DNA of 14,732 nt from assembly GCA_002727395.1 (NCBI GenBank), contig PBWY01000084.1, positions 1 through 14,732 on the forward strand, given 5' to 3'. A program made the position numbers and the translations under genes. Below, piece by piece: positions 1-7,356 of this stretch (the stretch's first letter is position 1; each line of letters opens with the position of its first letter). Below the pieces are notes generated by a model. That model was not told where the DNA came from. It did no database searches and saw only the letters and a list, made by a program, of their open reading frames with translations. The DNA comes from Rhodospirillales bacterium (GTDB taxonomy: Bacteria > Pseudomonadota > Alphaproteobacteria > MPNO01 > UBA2964).

Positions 1-1
1 A

Positions 2-97
2 GACCTAGAAAAAACTATGGCTTTTCTTGATCGTCGTCTGAAACAGGCGGTCAACATAGCATCTGTTCTACCCATACCAATAATTGAAAAACGCTGA
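2..97 (+). CDS. C-terminal end of a COQ9-family protein (partial)
   Basis: This is the 3' end of a gene that begins left of the window. Reading from base 2 gives 31 codons and a TGA stop at 95-97. The residues TMAFLDRRLKQAVNIA resemble the C-terminal helix of the COQ9/ubiquinone-biosynthesis family, where a 'FLDRR...' segment follows the lipid-binding fold. That family supports ubiquinone synthesis by binding lipid and assisting Coq7-type hydroxylation. The match rests on a short motif recalled from the family, so the name is tentative; the reading frame itself is clear because it is open from the edge and ends before the minus-strand envZ gene. It is convergent with envZ, with about 110 bases between the two stops and no convincing terminator there. 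Confidence 0.5.
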   Translation, partial: DLEKTMAFLDRRLKQAVNIASVLPIPIIEKR

Positions 98-208
98 GAA
101 AATTTGGTATATTGAAAGAAATCTCTGTCAATAAAACTTAAGATTTTGAGAATGACGAATTGTTTCTCTATCGATAGTGGTTTTTATTTCGGGGCTCTAA
201 CTCTGAGA

Positions 209-1537
209 TCAAAGGGGGAGACGCATATTAATTCTAGCGCCTCCTTTAGGCGAGTCTTCTATAAAAATATCCCCGCCATGAGCACGCGCGACATCTCTTG
301 CTATGGTAAGCCCAAGGCCGCTACCCCCTGTATCGGGATTGCGCGCGACATCTAATCTATAGAAGGGTTTAAAAACATCTTCTCTATCCTTCAACGGTAT
401 ACCAGGTCCGTCATCGTCTATTTGGATAATAATTGTGGCAGGTAACTTTCTTACAATGATATCAATCTGTTTCCCGTAATTTGATGCATTATTTATGATA
501 TTCGTTATAGCTCGTTTGAAACTATTGGGTTTCAATGGAACATAATGAATTGTTTTTGTATTAAGATTAATACTTACGGATGTTGACTGCATTTTGTTAA
601 CTACATCTTGAAGAATCCTCGATAAATTAATGTTTTGAACCTTTTCTGCAACCTCACCTCTAGCAAAAGCTAAATATTCTTCCACCATAGTTTCCATTTC
701 TTCCACATCAGAGCGGAGGTCACCAATCTCGGCAGAGTTCTCAATCATAGCCAACTGAAGTTTCATTCGTGTTAGGGGTGTTCTCAAGTCATGCGAAATG
801 CTAGCAAGCATTTCCGTACGTTGGGTAATTGTGCGCTGTATTCGTTCGCGCATAAGATTAAAAGCAGCAGCAGCTTGTCTAATTTCTGTTGAGCCTTCTG
901 GTTTAAAATTTGAGTCTTCTCTACCCTTTCCAAAGTTATCAACAGCAGCAGAAAGTCTTTGAATAGGTCTAACTTGGTTCCGCATAAATATGGTAGCGAT
1001 TGCAAACAAAAGCATTGACGTGCCCACCATCCACATGACGAAAATGTATGTTGTGGAGCTGAACAATCTTTCCCGATCTACGACAATATTCATTACACCA
1101 TCTTGTACCTGAACCTTGATAACAACTTCGCGTTTATGGCTAAAAGTATCAACAATAAAGGGTTTTCGCACTTGTTCCTCAAGTGCTTTTCCAAGAAATT
1201 TATCTAAAGTCGTAGAATTTCTAGGATGTTCACCGGTTGGGAGAATGCCTAGTTTTTCAATGTTGATCCGTAATCCTAAATTTGATCTCGCGGAATCAAA
1301 TACCCATGTTTGGTTTTCTTTTCCCGGAAAATTTTTCCTGTGGTCTATGACGCTGGCTATTTCACCTGCAACCGCCGACGCTAGGCGTTTAGTTACAGTA
1401 CTCCAGTGCCGGTCATAAAAAATCCATGTGGATACAACCTGTAACAACACTAATGGCGTTACTATGATCATAACTGAACGCCCAAATAATGACCTGGGTA
1501 ACAAATGTTTTATTTTTATCATCCTATCAATCTTCAA
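209..1537 (-). CDS. envZ: EnvZ-like sensor histidine kinase
   Basis: Inner-membrane sensor kinase that would phosphorylate the response regulator encoded just upstream. From the N-terminus (442-aa reading) it has TM1 at about 21-40, a periplasmic stretch at 42-160, TM2 at about 163-185, and HAMP at about 186-238. A DHp helix carries the H-box ISHDLRTPLTRMK with phospho-acceptor His249. The ATPase domain has an N-box near 343-355 (NIINNASNYG), a G1 box DDDGPGIP near 374-381 and a G2 box GGSGLGL at 404-410. All catalytic motifs are intact. The 442-aa reading starts at a TTG (1537) that overlaps the ompR stop; an in-frame ATG at 1522 (437 aa, GAAGA about 7 nt upstream) is an equally good or better start. 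The overlap implies translational coupling in an ompR-envZ operon. The H-box is EnvZ-type, but the stimulus cannot be told from sequence, and alphaproteobacterial pairs of this type need not regulate porins. Confidence 0.88.
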   Translation of the reverse strand: MKIDRMIKIKHLLPRSLFGRSVMIIVTPLVLLQVVSTWIFYDRHWSTVTKRLASAVAGEIASVIDHRKNFPGKENQTWVFDSARSNLGLRINIEKLGILPTGEHPRNSTTLDKFLGKALEEQVRKPFIVDTFSHKREVVIKVQVQDGVMNIVVDRERLFSSTTYIFVMWMVGTSMLLFAIATIFMRNQVRPIQRLSAAVDNFGKGREDSNFKPEGSTEIRQAAAAFNLMRERIQRTITQRTEMLASISHDLRTPLTRMKLQLAMIENSAEIGDLRSDVEEMETMVEEYLAFARGEVAEKVQNINLSRILQDVVNKMQSTSVSINLNTKTIHYVPLKPNSFKRAITNIINNASNYGKQIDIIVRKLPATIIIQIDDDGPGIPLKDREDVFKPFYRLDVARNPDTGGSGLGLTIARDVARAHGGDIFIEDSPKGGARINMRLPL

Positions 1538-2226
1538 TCGGGTCGCAGCACGTAACCCCTTCCTCTTACAGTCTGAAGATACCGCGGGCTTCGAGAATTA
1601 GGTTCAATCTTTCTTCTTAATCTGGTAATTTGCACATCAACAGTCCTTACGCCTCCAATAATTCCAGTATCTCTAATTAAAGCCTCTCTACTAACCGGAT
1701 GTCCTACTTGAGCGCCCAGACTATGAAGTAGGCTAGCTTCTATTTCGGTAAGATGAACGCGCTTTCCTCCTTCCCACAGCTCTTTTCTATTTGCCTTATA
1801 GGTACAACTGCCAAGCTTAATCTCCAAATCTGAATCTAAACCTCGAGTTGAAGTAAGGTTTACTCTTTTTAAGATATTTTTTATACGCAATAACAGTTCC
1901 TGAGGGTCAAATGGTTTTGCTAAATAATCGTCAACACCTTGTTTGAGACCTTGTATGCGGTCTTCTACTTCACCTCGAGCGGTTAACATCAGGATGGGAA
2001 TTTCATTTCTAGATTTAATCCAGTTGGCAAAAGAAAATCCATTTTCTTTCGGCATCATTACATCTAAAATTATCATATCAAATTTAAGATTTTCCAAAAG
2101 TATTCTACCCTCTTCAGCGCTTGATGCTGTAGAGACTACGAAACCATTGTCACTCAAATAACGCTTAAGCAGGTCACGTAATCTTGTGTCATCATCGATG
2201 ACTAAAATATGAGAGTCTTCAGACAA
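1534..2226 (-). CDS. ompR: OmpR-family response regulator
   Basis: DNA-binding response regulator, 230 aa, first gene of a two-gene operon with the kinase. The receiver domain (about 6-120) has the acidic cluster Asp11-Asp13, phospho-acceptor Asp55 (IILDVMMP), Thr82 (LMLTARG) and Lys104 (YLAKPFDP). The C-terminal winged helix (about 130-228) contains LTEIEASLLHSL, the recognition region RTVDVQITRLRRKIE and the final RGRGYVL wing motif. Length is normal for OmpR. The start is a TTG at 2226-2224, forced because no ATG or GTG lies near the conserved N-terminus and a GGGGGAG stretch sits 2-8 bases upstream, a rather short spacing. The gene is divergent from serC across a 277-base AT-rich region that should hold its promoter. 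The partner kinase is EnvZ-type, hence the symbol; the target genes are unknown. Confidence 0.9.
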   Translation of the reverse strand: MSEDSHILVIDDDTRLRDLLKRYLSDNGFVVSTASSAEEGRILLENLKFDMIILDVMMPKENGFSFANWIKSRNEIPILMLTARGEVEDRIQGLKQGVDDYLAKPFDPQELLLRIKNILKRVNLTSTRGLDSDLEIKLGSCTYKANRKELWEGGKRVHLTEIEASLLHSLGAQVGHPVSREALIRDTGIIGGVRTVDVQITRLRRKIEPNSRSPRYLQTVRGRGYVLRPD

Positions 2227-2356
2227 AACTCCCCCATTCTGGGTAAAATATTATTTTAGTAAATACTTGATTACAAAGTCATATCATAATTCAGGTTATC
2301 ATCTTAATAAAATTTTAACTCAAAAAAATATTATTTAAAAAAAGCAAGGGATAACT

Positions 2357-2443
2357 ATGCTAAGTTGGAAAGGCGTGCGACAAAATTGCATAATTAATAC
2401 AAATACTAAATCTATGATTGACGCTTATGTAAGTTCCCACTAA
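2357..2443 (+). CDS. Possible 28-aa leader peptide upstream of serC
   Basis: Short ORF with an ATG at 2357, preceded at 5-nt spacing by AAGGGA (2346-2351), and a TAA at 2441-2443. The peptide has 28 residues, four of them serine (positions 3, 19, 26, 27), including an adjacent Ser-Ser pair two residues before the stop codon. The stop is immediately followed by the GC-rich foldable segment at 2444-2484 that precedes serC. This arrangement is what a leader peptide for serine-responsive attenuation would look like, but no such mechanism is established here. A -35-like TTGACG at 2418 could start serC transcription downstream of this ORF, which would make it irrelevant. It may also be a chance ORF in AT-rich DNA. 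Confidence 0.25.
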   Translation: MLSWKGVRQNCIINTNTKSMIDAYVSSH

Positions 2444-2446
2444 AAG
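2418..2446 (+). promoter_or_regulatory. Candidate sigma-70-type promoter for serC-serA
   Basis: TTGACG at 2418-2423 (5 of 6 to the -35 consensus), a 17-base spacer, and TAAAAG at 2441-2446 (4 of 6 to TATAAT). Transcription would start near 2453, so the message would open with the GGGC hairpin of the leader. It overlaps the end of the short leader ORF, so the two ideas compete. Judged from consensus only. Confidence 0.3.
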
Positions 2447-2484
2447 AGCGACGGGCCACAGCCCCCCAACGGGTTGCGCCTCTT
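2444..2484 (+). ncRNA. Structured leader before serC (candidate serC RNA motif)
   Basis: A GC-rich island in an AT-rich intergenic region, ending a few bases before the serC Shine-Dalgarno. A closing stem AAGAG (2444-2448) / CTCTT (2480-2484) can extend inward through CG/CG with one bulged base. It encloses a perfect GGGC-CACA-GCCC hairpin (2453-2464) and a possible CCC-AAC-GGG hairpin (2465-2473). A cis-regulatory 'serC motif' has been described upstream of serC operons in Alphaproteobacteria, and position and GC-rich hairpin character fit it. I have not matched the published consensus base by base, so identity with that motif is inferred. Confidence 0.45.
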
Positions 2485-2503
2485 CTGTAAGGGAGAGTTA
2501 AAA

Positions 2504-3679
2504 ATGAAAAATGAAAGCTTTGCGCGTCCTGCGCAGCTACCAAATAACCCATGTTTCTCCTCTGGCCCGTGTGCCAAACGGCCGGGGGGGAGTGAATCGG
2601 CACTTTCTGACGCATTGGTGGGAAGATCGCACCGTTCTAATGAGGGGAAAGAGCGGCTCGCTGAGTTGTTGGAAAGATCTAGAGCACTTCTTAATTTACC
2701 AGAGAATTATCTTATTGGAATAGTTCCAGCATCGGATACAGGCGCAGTAGAAATTGCTCTTTGGTCTCTCCTAGGCGCCCGCGGTGTGGATGTTTTGGCA
2801 TGGGAAAGTTTTGGTTTGGGCTGGGTAGTTGATATTACCAAACAGCTTAAAATCGAAGACGTAAGAATTATAAAAGCTCCCTACGGTCAAATAGCGGATT
2901 TAGGACAGGTTGATTGGTCGCGGGATGTAGTTTTTACCTGGAACGGGACGACATCAGGTGTAAAAGTGCCACATGCAAATTGGATACTAAACGATCGCCA
3001 AGGATTAGCAATTTGCGATGCAACTTCTGCTGTATTCGCTATGGAATTGCCTTGGGAAAAACTTGATGTTGTTACTTATTCTTGGCAGAAAGTAATGGGG
3101 GGTGAAGCTCAGCATGGTGTTTTAATCTTAAGCCCTCGTGCAATAGAACGCCTAGAAAACTATGTTCCTCAGTGGCCTTTGCCCAAAATATTTCGATTGA
3201 CCTCCGGCGGTCGAGTTAATGAAGGAATTTTCCGCGGTGAAACAATAAATACACCCTCTATGCTGTGTGTTGAGGATGCTCTTGATGGTTTAAAATGGGC
3301 GGAAAAAATCGGTGGTTCTAAGGCCCTTTTTGAACGAGCCCATTCTAATTTGAACGCAATCTCAGATTGGGTCAATGATACTGAATGGGTTGAGTTTCTT
3401 GCTGAAGATCCGGATACCAGATCTAATACATCAGTATGTCTACGCATCGTAGATCAGTGGTTTTGCGAGCTATCGAAGGGTGAACAAAAACAAATAACTA
3501 AGAGAATAGAATCTTTGTTAGAGAATGAAAAAGTTGCTTATGACATAAATGGTTACAGAGATGCTCCGCCTGGGCTGAGAATTTGGTCCGGGGCAACAAT
3601 TTCTAAACAAGATCTAAAAATTTTATTTCCTTGGCTGGATTGGGCTTACGCAACGGTCAAAGCAAAGTCCATGAAGTAA
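2504..3679 (+). CDS. serC: Phosphoserine aminotransferase
   Basis: Cytosolic PLP enzyme that converts 3-phosphohydroxypyruvate and glutamate to phosphoserine and 2-oxoglutarate, the second step of serine synthesis; it also commonly serves in pyridoxal phosphate synthesis. The 391-aa protein matches the alphaproteobacterial SerC form: N-terminal FSSGPCAKRPGG (18-29), GRSHR (40-44), VPASDTGAVE (74-83), FTWNGTTSGV (144-153), CDATSA (171-176), and the PLP-lysine segment SWQKVMGGEAQHG with Lys196. The later GETINTPSMLCVEDAL segment is also characteristic. The start is the ATG at 2504, preceded by AAGGGAGAG (2489-2497). A longer in-frame TTG start at 2474 lies inside the leader structure and would add ten residues not expected in the family. 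serA follows 12 bases after the stop, so the two are one operon. Confidence 0.95.
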   Translation: MKNESFARPAQLPNNPCFSSGPCAKRPGGSESALSDALVGRSHRSNEGKERLAELLERSRALLNLPENYLIGIVPASDTGAVEIALWSLLGARGVDVLAWESFGLGWVVDITKQLKIEDVRIIKAPYGQIADLGQVDWSRDVVFTWNGTTSGVKVPHANWILNDRQGLAICDATSAVFAMELPWEKLDVVTYSWQKVMGGEAQHGVLILSPRAIERLENYVPQWPLPKIFRLTSGGRVNEGIFRGETINTPSMLCVEDALDGLKWAEKIGGSKALFERAHSNLNAISDWVNDTEWVEFLAEDPDTRSNTSVCLRIVDQWFCELSKGEQKQITKRIESLLENEKVAYDINGYRDAPPGLRIWSGATISKQDLKILFPWLDWAYATVKAKSMK

Positions 3680-3691
3680 TGTGAGGATATT

Positions 3692-5290
3692 ATGACAAAA
3701 GTACTAATTTCCGACAGTTTAAGCTCACGAGCGGTTGAAATTTTTAAAAACCGTGGTCTAGAAGTAGATGTTATAACTGGCATGAGTTCAGAAGAATTGA
3801 TTAATTGTATTCATGATTACAATGGATTGGTTGTGCGTTCAGCTACCAAGGTTACCGCTGAGGTCCTCGCTTCAGCAAAAAATTTAAAGGTTGTTGGCCG
3901 GGCGGGAATCGGTGTCGATAATATAGATATAGAAGCGGCATCAGCTAATGGGGTAGTCGTAATGAACACACCCTTCGGCAATGCCATAACGACAGCAGAG
4001 CACGCTATTGCGATGATGTTCGCTTTAGCGCGGCAGATCCCATCCGCTGATAAAATGACTCAATCTGGTAAATGGGAAAAATCCAATTTTATGGGGGTTG
4101 AGCTTACAGGCAAAACGCTTGGAATTATCGGTTGTGGTAATATAGGGTCGCGAGTTGCAGAACGGGCTATTGGGCTAAAAATGCGTGTCGTCGCATATGA
4201 TCCATTTCTTACCTTGGACCGATCTCAGGATCTTGGTGTAGAAAAAGTAGAATTAGAGGAACTCTTTTCTAGGGCGGATGTAATCACTCTGCATACACCT
4301 CTTACGGATGTTACCAGAGAAATACTCAATGCAGAATCAATTGCTAAGATGCGAGATGGGGTCCTAATTATTAATTGTGCTAGAGGCGAATTGGTAGCAG
4401 AGAAAGATATCAAATCTGCGTTGGTGTCGGGTAAAGTAGGGGGGTTTGCTGTAGATGTATTTCCAACTGAACCGCCGGAAAATTATAGCCTGTTTGGTTT
4501 AAAAAATGTTATCGCAACACCCCATTTGGGTGCGGCTACCGCAGAAGCACAAGAAAATGTTGCACTGCAGGTTGCCGAACAAATCTCAGATTACCTCAAA
4601 AATGGCGCAGTCGTGAATGCGATTAATATGGCTTCTGTAACGGCAGAAGATGCACCAAAACTAATGCCCTATATGAAATTAGCAGAATTGCTCGGTGGAT
4701 TTGCGGGCCAGGTAATGAGAACTGGATTGCAGTCAATAACAGTAGAATATGAGGGACATGCGGCTGGTTTAAATACTAAACCCGTCACAGCTTGCGCTCT
4801 AAAGGGCCTGATGGCACCAGCCATGGAATCTATTAACATGGTTAATGCTCCTGTAATAGCTAGAGATCGTGATATAGATGTTTCGATCGTTAACCATGAA
4901 AGAGAATGTGAATATCAAACGCTAGTGAGGTTAAAGGTTAAAACTGAACAAAACCAACTTTCAGTGGCAGGCACACTAATTGGTGGGGACAAACCTCGTA
5001 TTGTAGATATCGGTGGTGTTCCAATGGAAGCCTCGCTAGGTCGTCAAATGATTTATACGGTAAATAATGATATGCCGGGTATTATTGGGGCTTTGGGCAT
5101 GGCTATGGCTAATGAAGATGTAAACATTGCAAATTTTATTCTTGGTCGAACAAAACGTGGAGGGAACGCTGTAGCTTTGCTGGAGCTAGACAAAGAGATA
5201 AGTGAAGATGTTATGGATAAGATAAGAGGTGTTCCGCACGTTTTGGAAGTTACTCAATTATATTTTCCTTCAATCGAGCCCACTTGTTAG
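3692..5290 (+). CDS. serA: D-3-phosphoglycerate dehydrogenase
   Basis: NAD-dependent oxidation of 3-phosphoglycerate to 3-phosphohydroxypyruvate, the committed step of serine synthesis and the reaction just before SerC. The 532-aa protein is the long, ACT-containing form. Substrate-binding segments frame a nucleotide domain with LGIIGCGNIGSRVAE (143-157) and Asp170 at the end of the second strand, which indicates NAD preference. The catalytic Arg231 (NCARGELV), Glu260 (DVFPTEPP) and His278 (ATPHLGAAT) are present. An intervening domain (about 320-450) precedes a C-terminal ACT domain (about 452-525) with NNDMPGIIGALG, the usual site of serine feedback control. GAGG at 3683-3686 gives a good ribosome binding site for the ATG at 3692. 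The TAG stop overlaps the TAA stop of the convergent carbonic-anhydrase-like gene. Confidence 0.96.
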   Translation: MTKVLISDSLSSRAVEIFKNRGLEVDVITGMSSEELINCIHDYNGLVVRSATKVTAEVLASAKNLKVVGRAGIGVDNIDIEAASANGVVVMNTPFGNAITTAEHAIAMMFALARQIPSADKMTQSGKWEKSNFMGVELTGKTLGIIGCGNIGSRVAERAIGLKMRVVAYDPFLTLDRSQDLGVEKVELEELFSRADVITLHTPLTDVTREILNAESIAKMRDGVLIINCARGELVAEKDIKSALVSGKVGGFAVDVFPTEPPENYSLFGLKNVIATPHLGAATAEAQENVALQVAEQISDYLKNGAVVNAINMASVTAEDAPKLMPYMKLAELLGGFAGQVMRTGLQSITVEYEGHAAGLNTKPVTACALKGLMAPAMESINMVNAPVIARDRDIDVSIVNHERECEYQTLVRLKVKTEQNQLSVAGTLIGGDKPRIVDIGGVPMEASLGRQMIYTVNNDMPGIIGALGMAMANEDVNIANFILGRTKRGGNAVALLELDKEISEDVMDKIRGVPHVLEVTQLYFPSIEPTC

Positions 5291-5952
5291 CTCCTTACAA
5301 AGCTATCGGTCTTTGGATCAAACCATGCAAATTCTTGATTGCAAACATCATGATACCACCCGTGTAAATTTAATTCACCTTCATATAGTTTATCAAGTAT
5401 CCATGGGTACGTCATAAGATTTTCAAACGAAATTTTGGTTAATTCTTGACTACATAAACGTTTGCGTTCTTCATTTGATAAGTCTTGGGATGCTACGCGA
5501 TTTATTGCTGACGCAACGATATTTATCCACTGTGGAAGGTATTTACCGTCGACTAATGGACTAATATTTTTCACGTCTTCGTTCAGGAGACAATTGAGTA
5601 AACCGCAGTGTGGGCTTGTCATTAAGATTATATGTTTAATTTGATAAACCCTAACGCCAAATTCTAAAGCAGCTCCAATTGATAGGTCAGTGTCATTGCC
5701 TTCACTTGGAGTGACAACTCCAGCAACATTTTTGATAATATAAAATGTACCTTGTGGTGCTCCTGAAAGAGCATGAGGGTCTATAGAATAATCAGCGGCC
5801 GCTATAAATAAAGCAGCAGGGTTTTGAGTATTTCCCTTTAAAGGATTATTACACTTTGCATCCATGTTTAGCTCGATCTTATTTCTTGCAAATCTAAGCC
5901 AACTATTAACTAGAGCCTCTCCTGTTAAATCTTTTTGTATTTCTTTATTCAA
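5287..5952 (-). CDS. Beta-carbonic-anhydrase-like protein with lost zinc ligands
   Basis: A 221-aa protein with the beta-carbonic anhydrase fold, probably not an active enzyme. Alignment by eye to the E. coli Can pattern is clear around IIKNVAGVVTP (family 'RNVANLV'), AALEFGVRVYQIKHIIL and the C-terminal LHGWYHDV (family 'HGW.Y.I'). The active-site motif C-S-D-S-R is replaced by A-A-D-Y-S (52-56), so the zinc Cys becomes Ala52 and the dyad Arg becomes Ser56, while Asp54 remains. The G-H-x-x-C-G motif reads T-S-P-H-C-G (112-117): the zinc His position is Ser113, and only Cys116 is kept. Two of three zinc ligands are therefore missing. The frame is intact with no internal stop, so it is a maintained paralogue and not a decayed gene. 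The only plausible start is a TTG at 5952, with a weak AGAG about 13 bases upstream. It is divergent from the Rieske genes and tail to tail with serA. Confidence 0.8.
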   Translation of the reverse strand: MNKEIQKDLTGEALVNSWLRFARNKIELNMDAKCNNPLKGNTQNPAALFIAAADYSIDPHALSGAPQGTFYIIKNVAGVVTPSEGNDTDLSIGAALEFGVRVYQIKHIILMTSPHCGLLNCLLNEDVKNISPLVDGKYLPQWINIVASAINRVASQDLSNEERKRLCSQELTKISFENLMTYPWILDKLYEGELNLHGWYHDVCNQEFAWFDPKTDSFVRS

Positions 5953-6047
5953 TTTATTAAATAACTCTGATTTTTAATTTGTTAGTCAGTCGTCCTTGCC
6001 CAAAAAAAGAACTCGTTCCATTATGAATAATCTAATAGAGGATTCAA
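5953..6047. promoter_or_regulatory. Shared divergent control region, CA-like gene and dioxygenase operon
   Basis: These 95 bases separate the start codons of the two divergent transcription units, so any promoters must sit here or inside the genes. On the + strand, TTGCCC at 5996-6001 and CATTAT at 6019-6024 are separated by 17 bases, a weak promoter match. An inverted repeat ATTAT-GA-ATAAT (6020-6031) overlaps that -10 and could be an operator or chance in AT-rich sequence. The dioxygenase ribosome binding site AGAGGA (6037-6042) is good. Confidence 0.3.
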
Positions 6048-7352
6048 ATGAATATTGATCAGTTAGTAGAAGCGGGACGAGTTCATAGAAGGGTTTATCT
6101 AGATCCAGATATTTTTGATCTTGAATTAAAAAAATTATTCTCGGTTGCGTGGATTTATGTTGGTCACGAGAGTCAGGTTCCCAATCCAGGGGACTATTAT
6201 TGTACAGAAATTGCTTGTCAACCTGTGATAATGACCAGAAATGTAGATAATTCAATTCATGTATTGTTTAATCGTTGTGGTCATCGCGGAGCTAAGGTCG
6301 TTAGTGATGAAAGCGGAAATTCTGATATATTTACATGTTGTTACCACGGTTGGTCATATAGTAACGACGGCAAACTAATTGCTGTTCCTCAACCCCGTGG
6401 GTATGAAAAAAACTCGGTAAAAATTGGCGATCCAGCATTTGGAATGGCTGTGGTACCACGTTTCGAATCTTATCGGGGTTTCGTTTTTGCATCGTTAAGC
6501 CCTACAGGACCATCATTAAATAAATTTTTAGGCTCTATTACAAAATCATTTGATGACCTGATTGATCGTGCACCTGGTGGAGATATTGTTGTACAGGGAG
6601 GGGTGGCACGACATCTTTACCGTGGAAATTGGAAGCTTATCTTTGAAAATCTTTGTGATGGGTTGCATCCAAACTGTGTGCATAAGTCATCTATTGAAGC
6701 GGCAGAAAATCAAGATGATTCCGTTTTTTCAGATGGAGCTGGAGAAATTGGCGTTCGTCAAATGCGCCAAAACGGGGTTCCCTGGAGTTTCTGGGAAGAG
6801 TCTGTAGGGCTTTGGGCTTTCCCTTATGGCCATAGTTATCTAGGTGATTATCACGATGACGAAAAATTGATTATAGAGAGGAAAAATCCCTTTTTTAAAG
6901 CTTATTATTCCGCTTTAAAGAAAGCTAAAGGAAAAAATAAAGCAGAGAAAATCCTATCGATTGCGCGATGGAACACTAATGTATTCCCGACGATTTCTTT
7001 TATGAGTCAGTTTCGACAGCTGCGGGTAATTCGCCCATTAAGTGTCGATAAAACAGAGGTGTTGGGATTTTGTTTTCGTTTGAAGGGTGCACCTGAGGCA
7101 ATGTTTCACGATACTATTCGATTCGCAAATATAACCAATGCTGTGGCTTCGCCGGTTCTAACGGATGATCTAGAAACCTATGACCGGATCCGTAGGGGGC
7201 TCGAAGCACAGGGTAATGATTGGATATCTACTGGACGAGGAATGGGAAAAGACACTGAAGAGGAAAGAGGAGTTCTGCGTGCGGAAAATGGCTTAAGTGA
7301 ATTACATATTCGTAATATGTTTAATGTTTGGTTAAGCTATTTGAGTAAGTAA
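6048..7352 (+). CDS. Rieske aromatic-ring-hydroxylating dioxygenase, alpha subunit
   Basis: Catalytic large subunit of a Rieske non-heme iron oxygenase, 434 aa, cytosolic. The N-terminal Rieske domain holds its [2Fe-2S] cluster through Cys77-x-His79 (NRCGHRG) and Cys97-x-x-His100 (CCYHGW). The catalytic domain has Asp204 (the electron-bridge residue), then His207 and His212 in NLCDGLHPNCVH, with the third iron ligand expected at Asp373 or Asp374 in SPVLTDDLETYDR. The WISTGRGMGK tail resembles the benzoate/anthranilate/salicylate-type enzymes, which cis-dihydroxylate or hydroxylate aromatic rings. All key residues are present, so it should be active. Substrate cannot be assigned. The beta subunit follows four bases later, implying an alpha3beta3-type enzyme. 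No ferredoxin or reductase gene is nearby, so electrons must come from proteins encoded elsewhere. Confidence 0.92.
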   Translation: MNIDQLVEAGRVHRRVYLDPDIFDLELKKLFSVAWIYVGHESQVPNPGDYYCTEIACQPVIMTRNVDNSIHVLFNRCGHRGAKVVSDESGNSDIFTCCYHGWSYSNDGKLIAVPQPRGYEKNSVKIGDPAFGMAVVPRFESYRGFVFASLSPTGPSLNKFLGSITKSFDDLIDRAPGGDIVVQGGVARHLYRGNWKLIFENLCDGLHPNCVHKSSIEAAENQDDSVFSDGAGEIGVRQMRQNGVPWSFWEESVGLWAFPYGHSYLGDYHDDEKLIIERKNPFFKAYYSALKKAKGKNKAEKILSIARWNTNVFPTISFMSQFRQLRVIRPLSVDKTEVLGFCFRLKGAPEAMFHDTIRFANITNAVASPVLTDDLETYDRIRRGLEAQGNDWISTGRGMGKDTEEERGVLRAENGLSELHIRNMFNVWLSYLSK

Positions 7353-7356
7353 TTTA

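Noticed and set aside
168..177. CTATCGATAG palindrome between the COQ9-like and envZ genes
   Set aside because: Short perfect palindrome with no T-run and no repeated copy in the window; not a convincing terminator or operator.
784..1005. 73-codon minus-strand ORF within envZ
   Set aside because: Alternative frame inside a kinase with intact HAMP and H-box motifs over the same bases.
2474..2503. Ten-codon N-terminal extension of serC from a TTG at 2474
   Set aside because: It lies within the foldable leader, has no ribosome binding site, and the ATG at 2504 has a strong one.
5986..6255. 89-codon minus-strand ORF opposite the dioxygenase start
   Set aside because: It is the shadow of the Rieske alpha-subunit coding region and shows no recognisable protein pattern.
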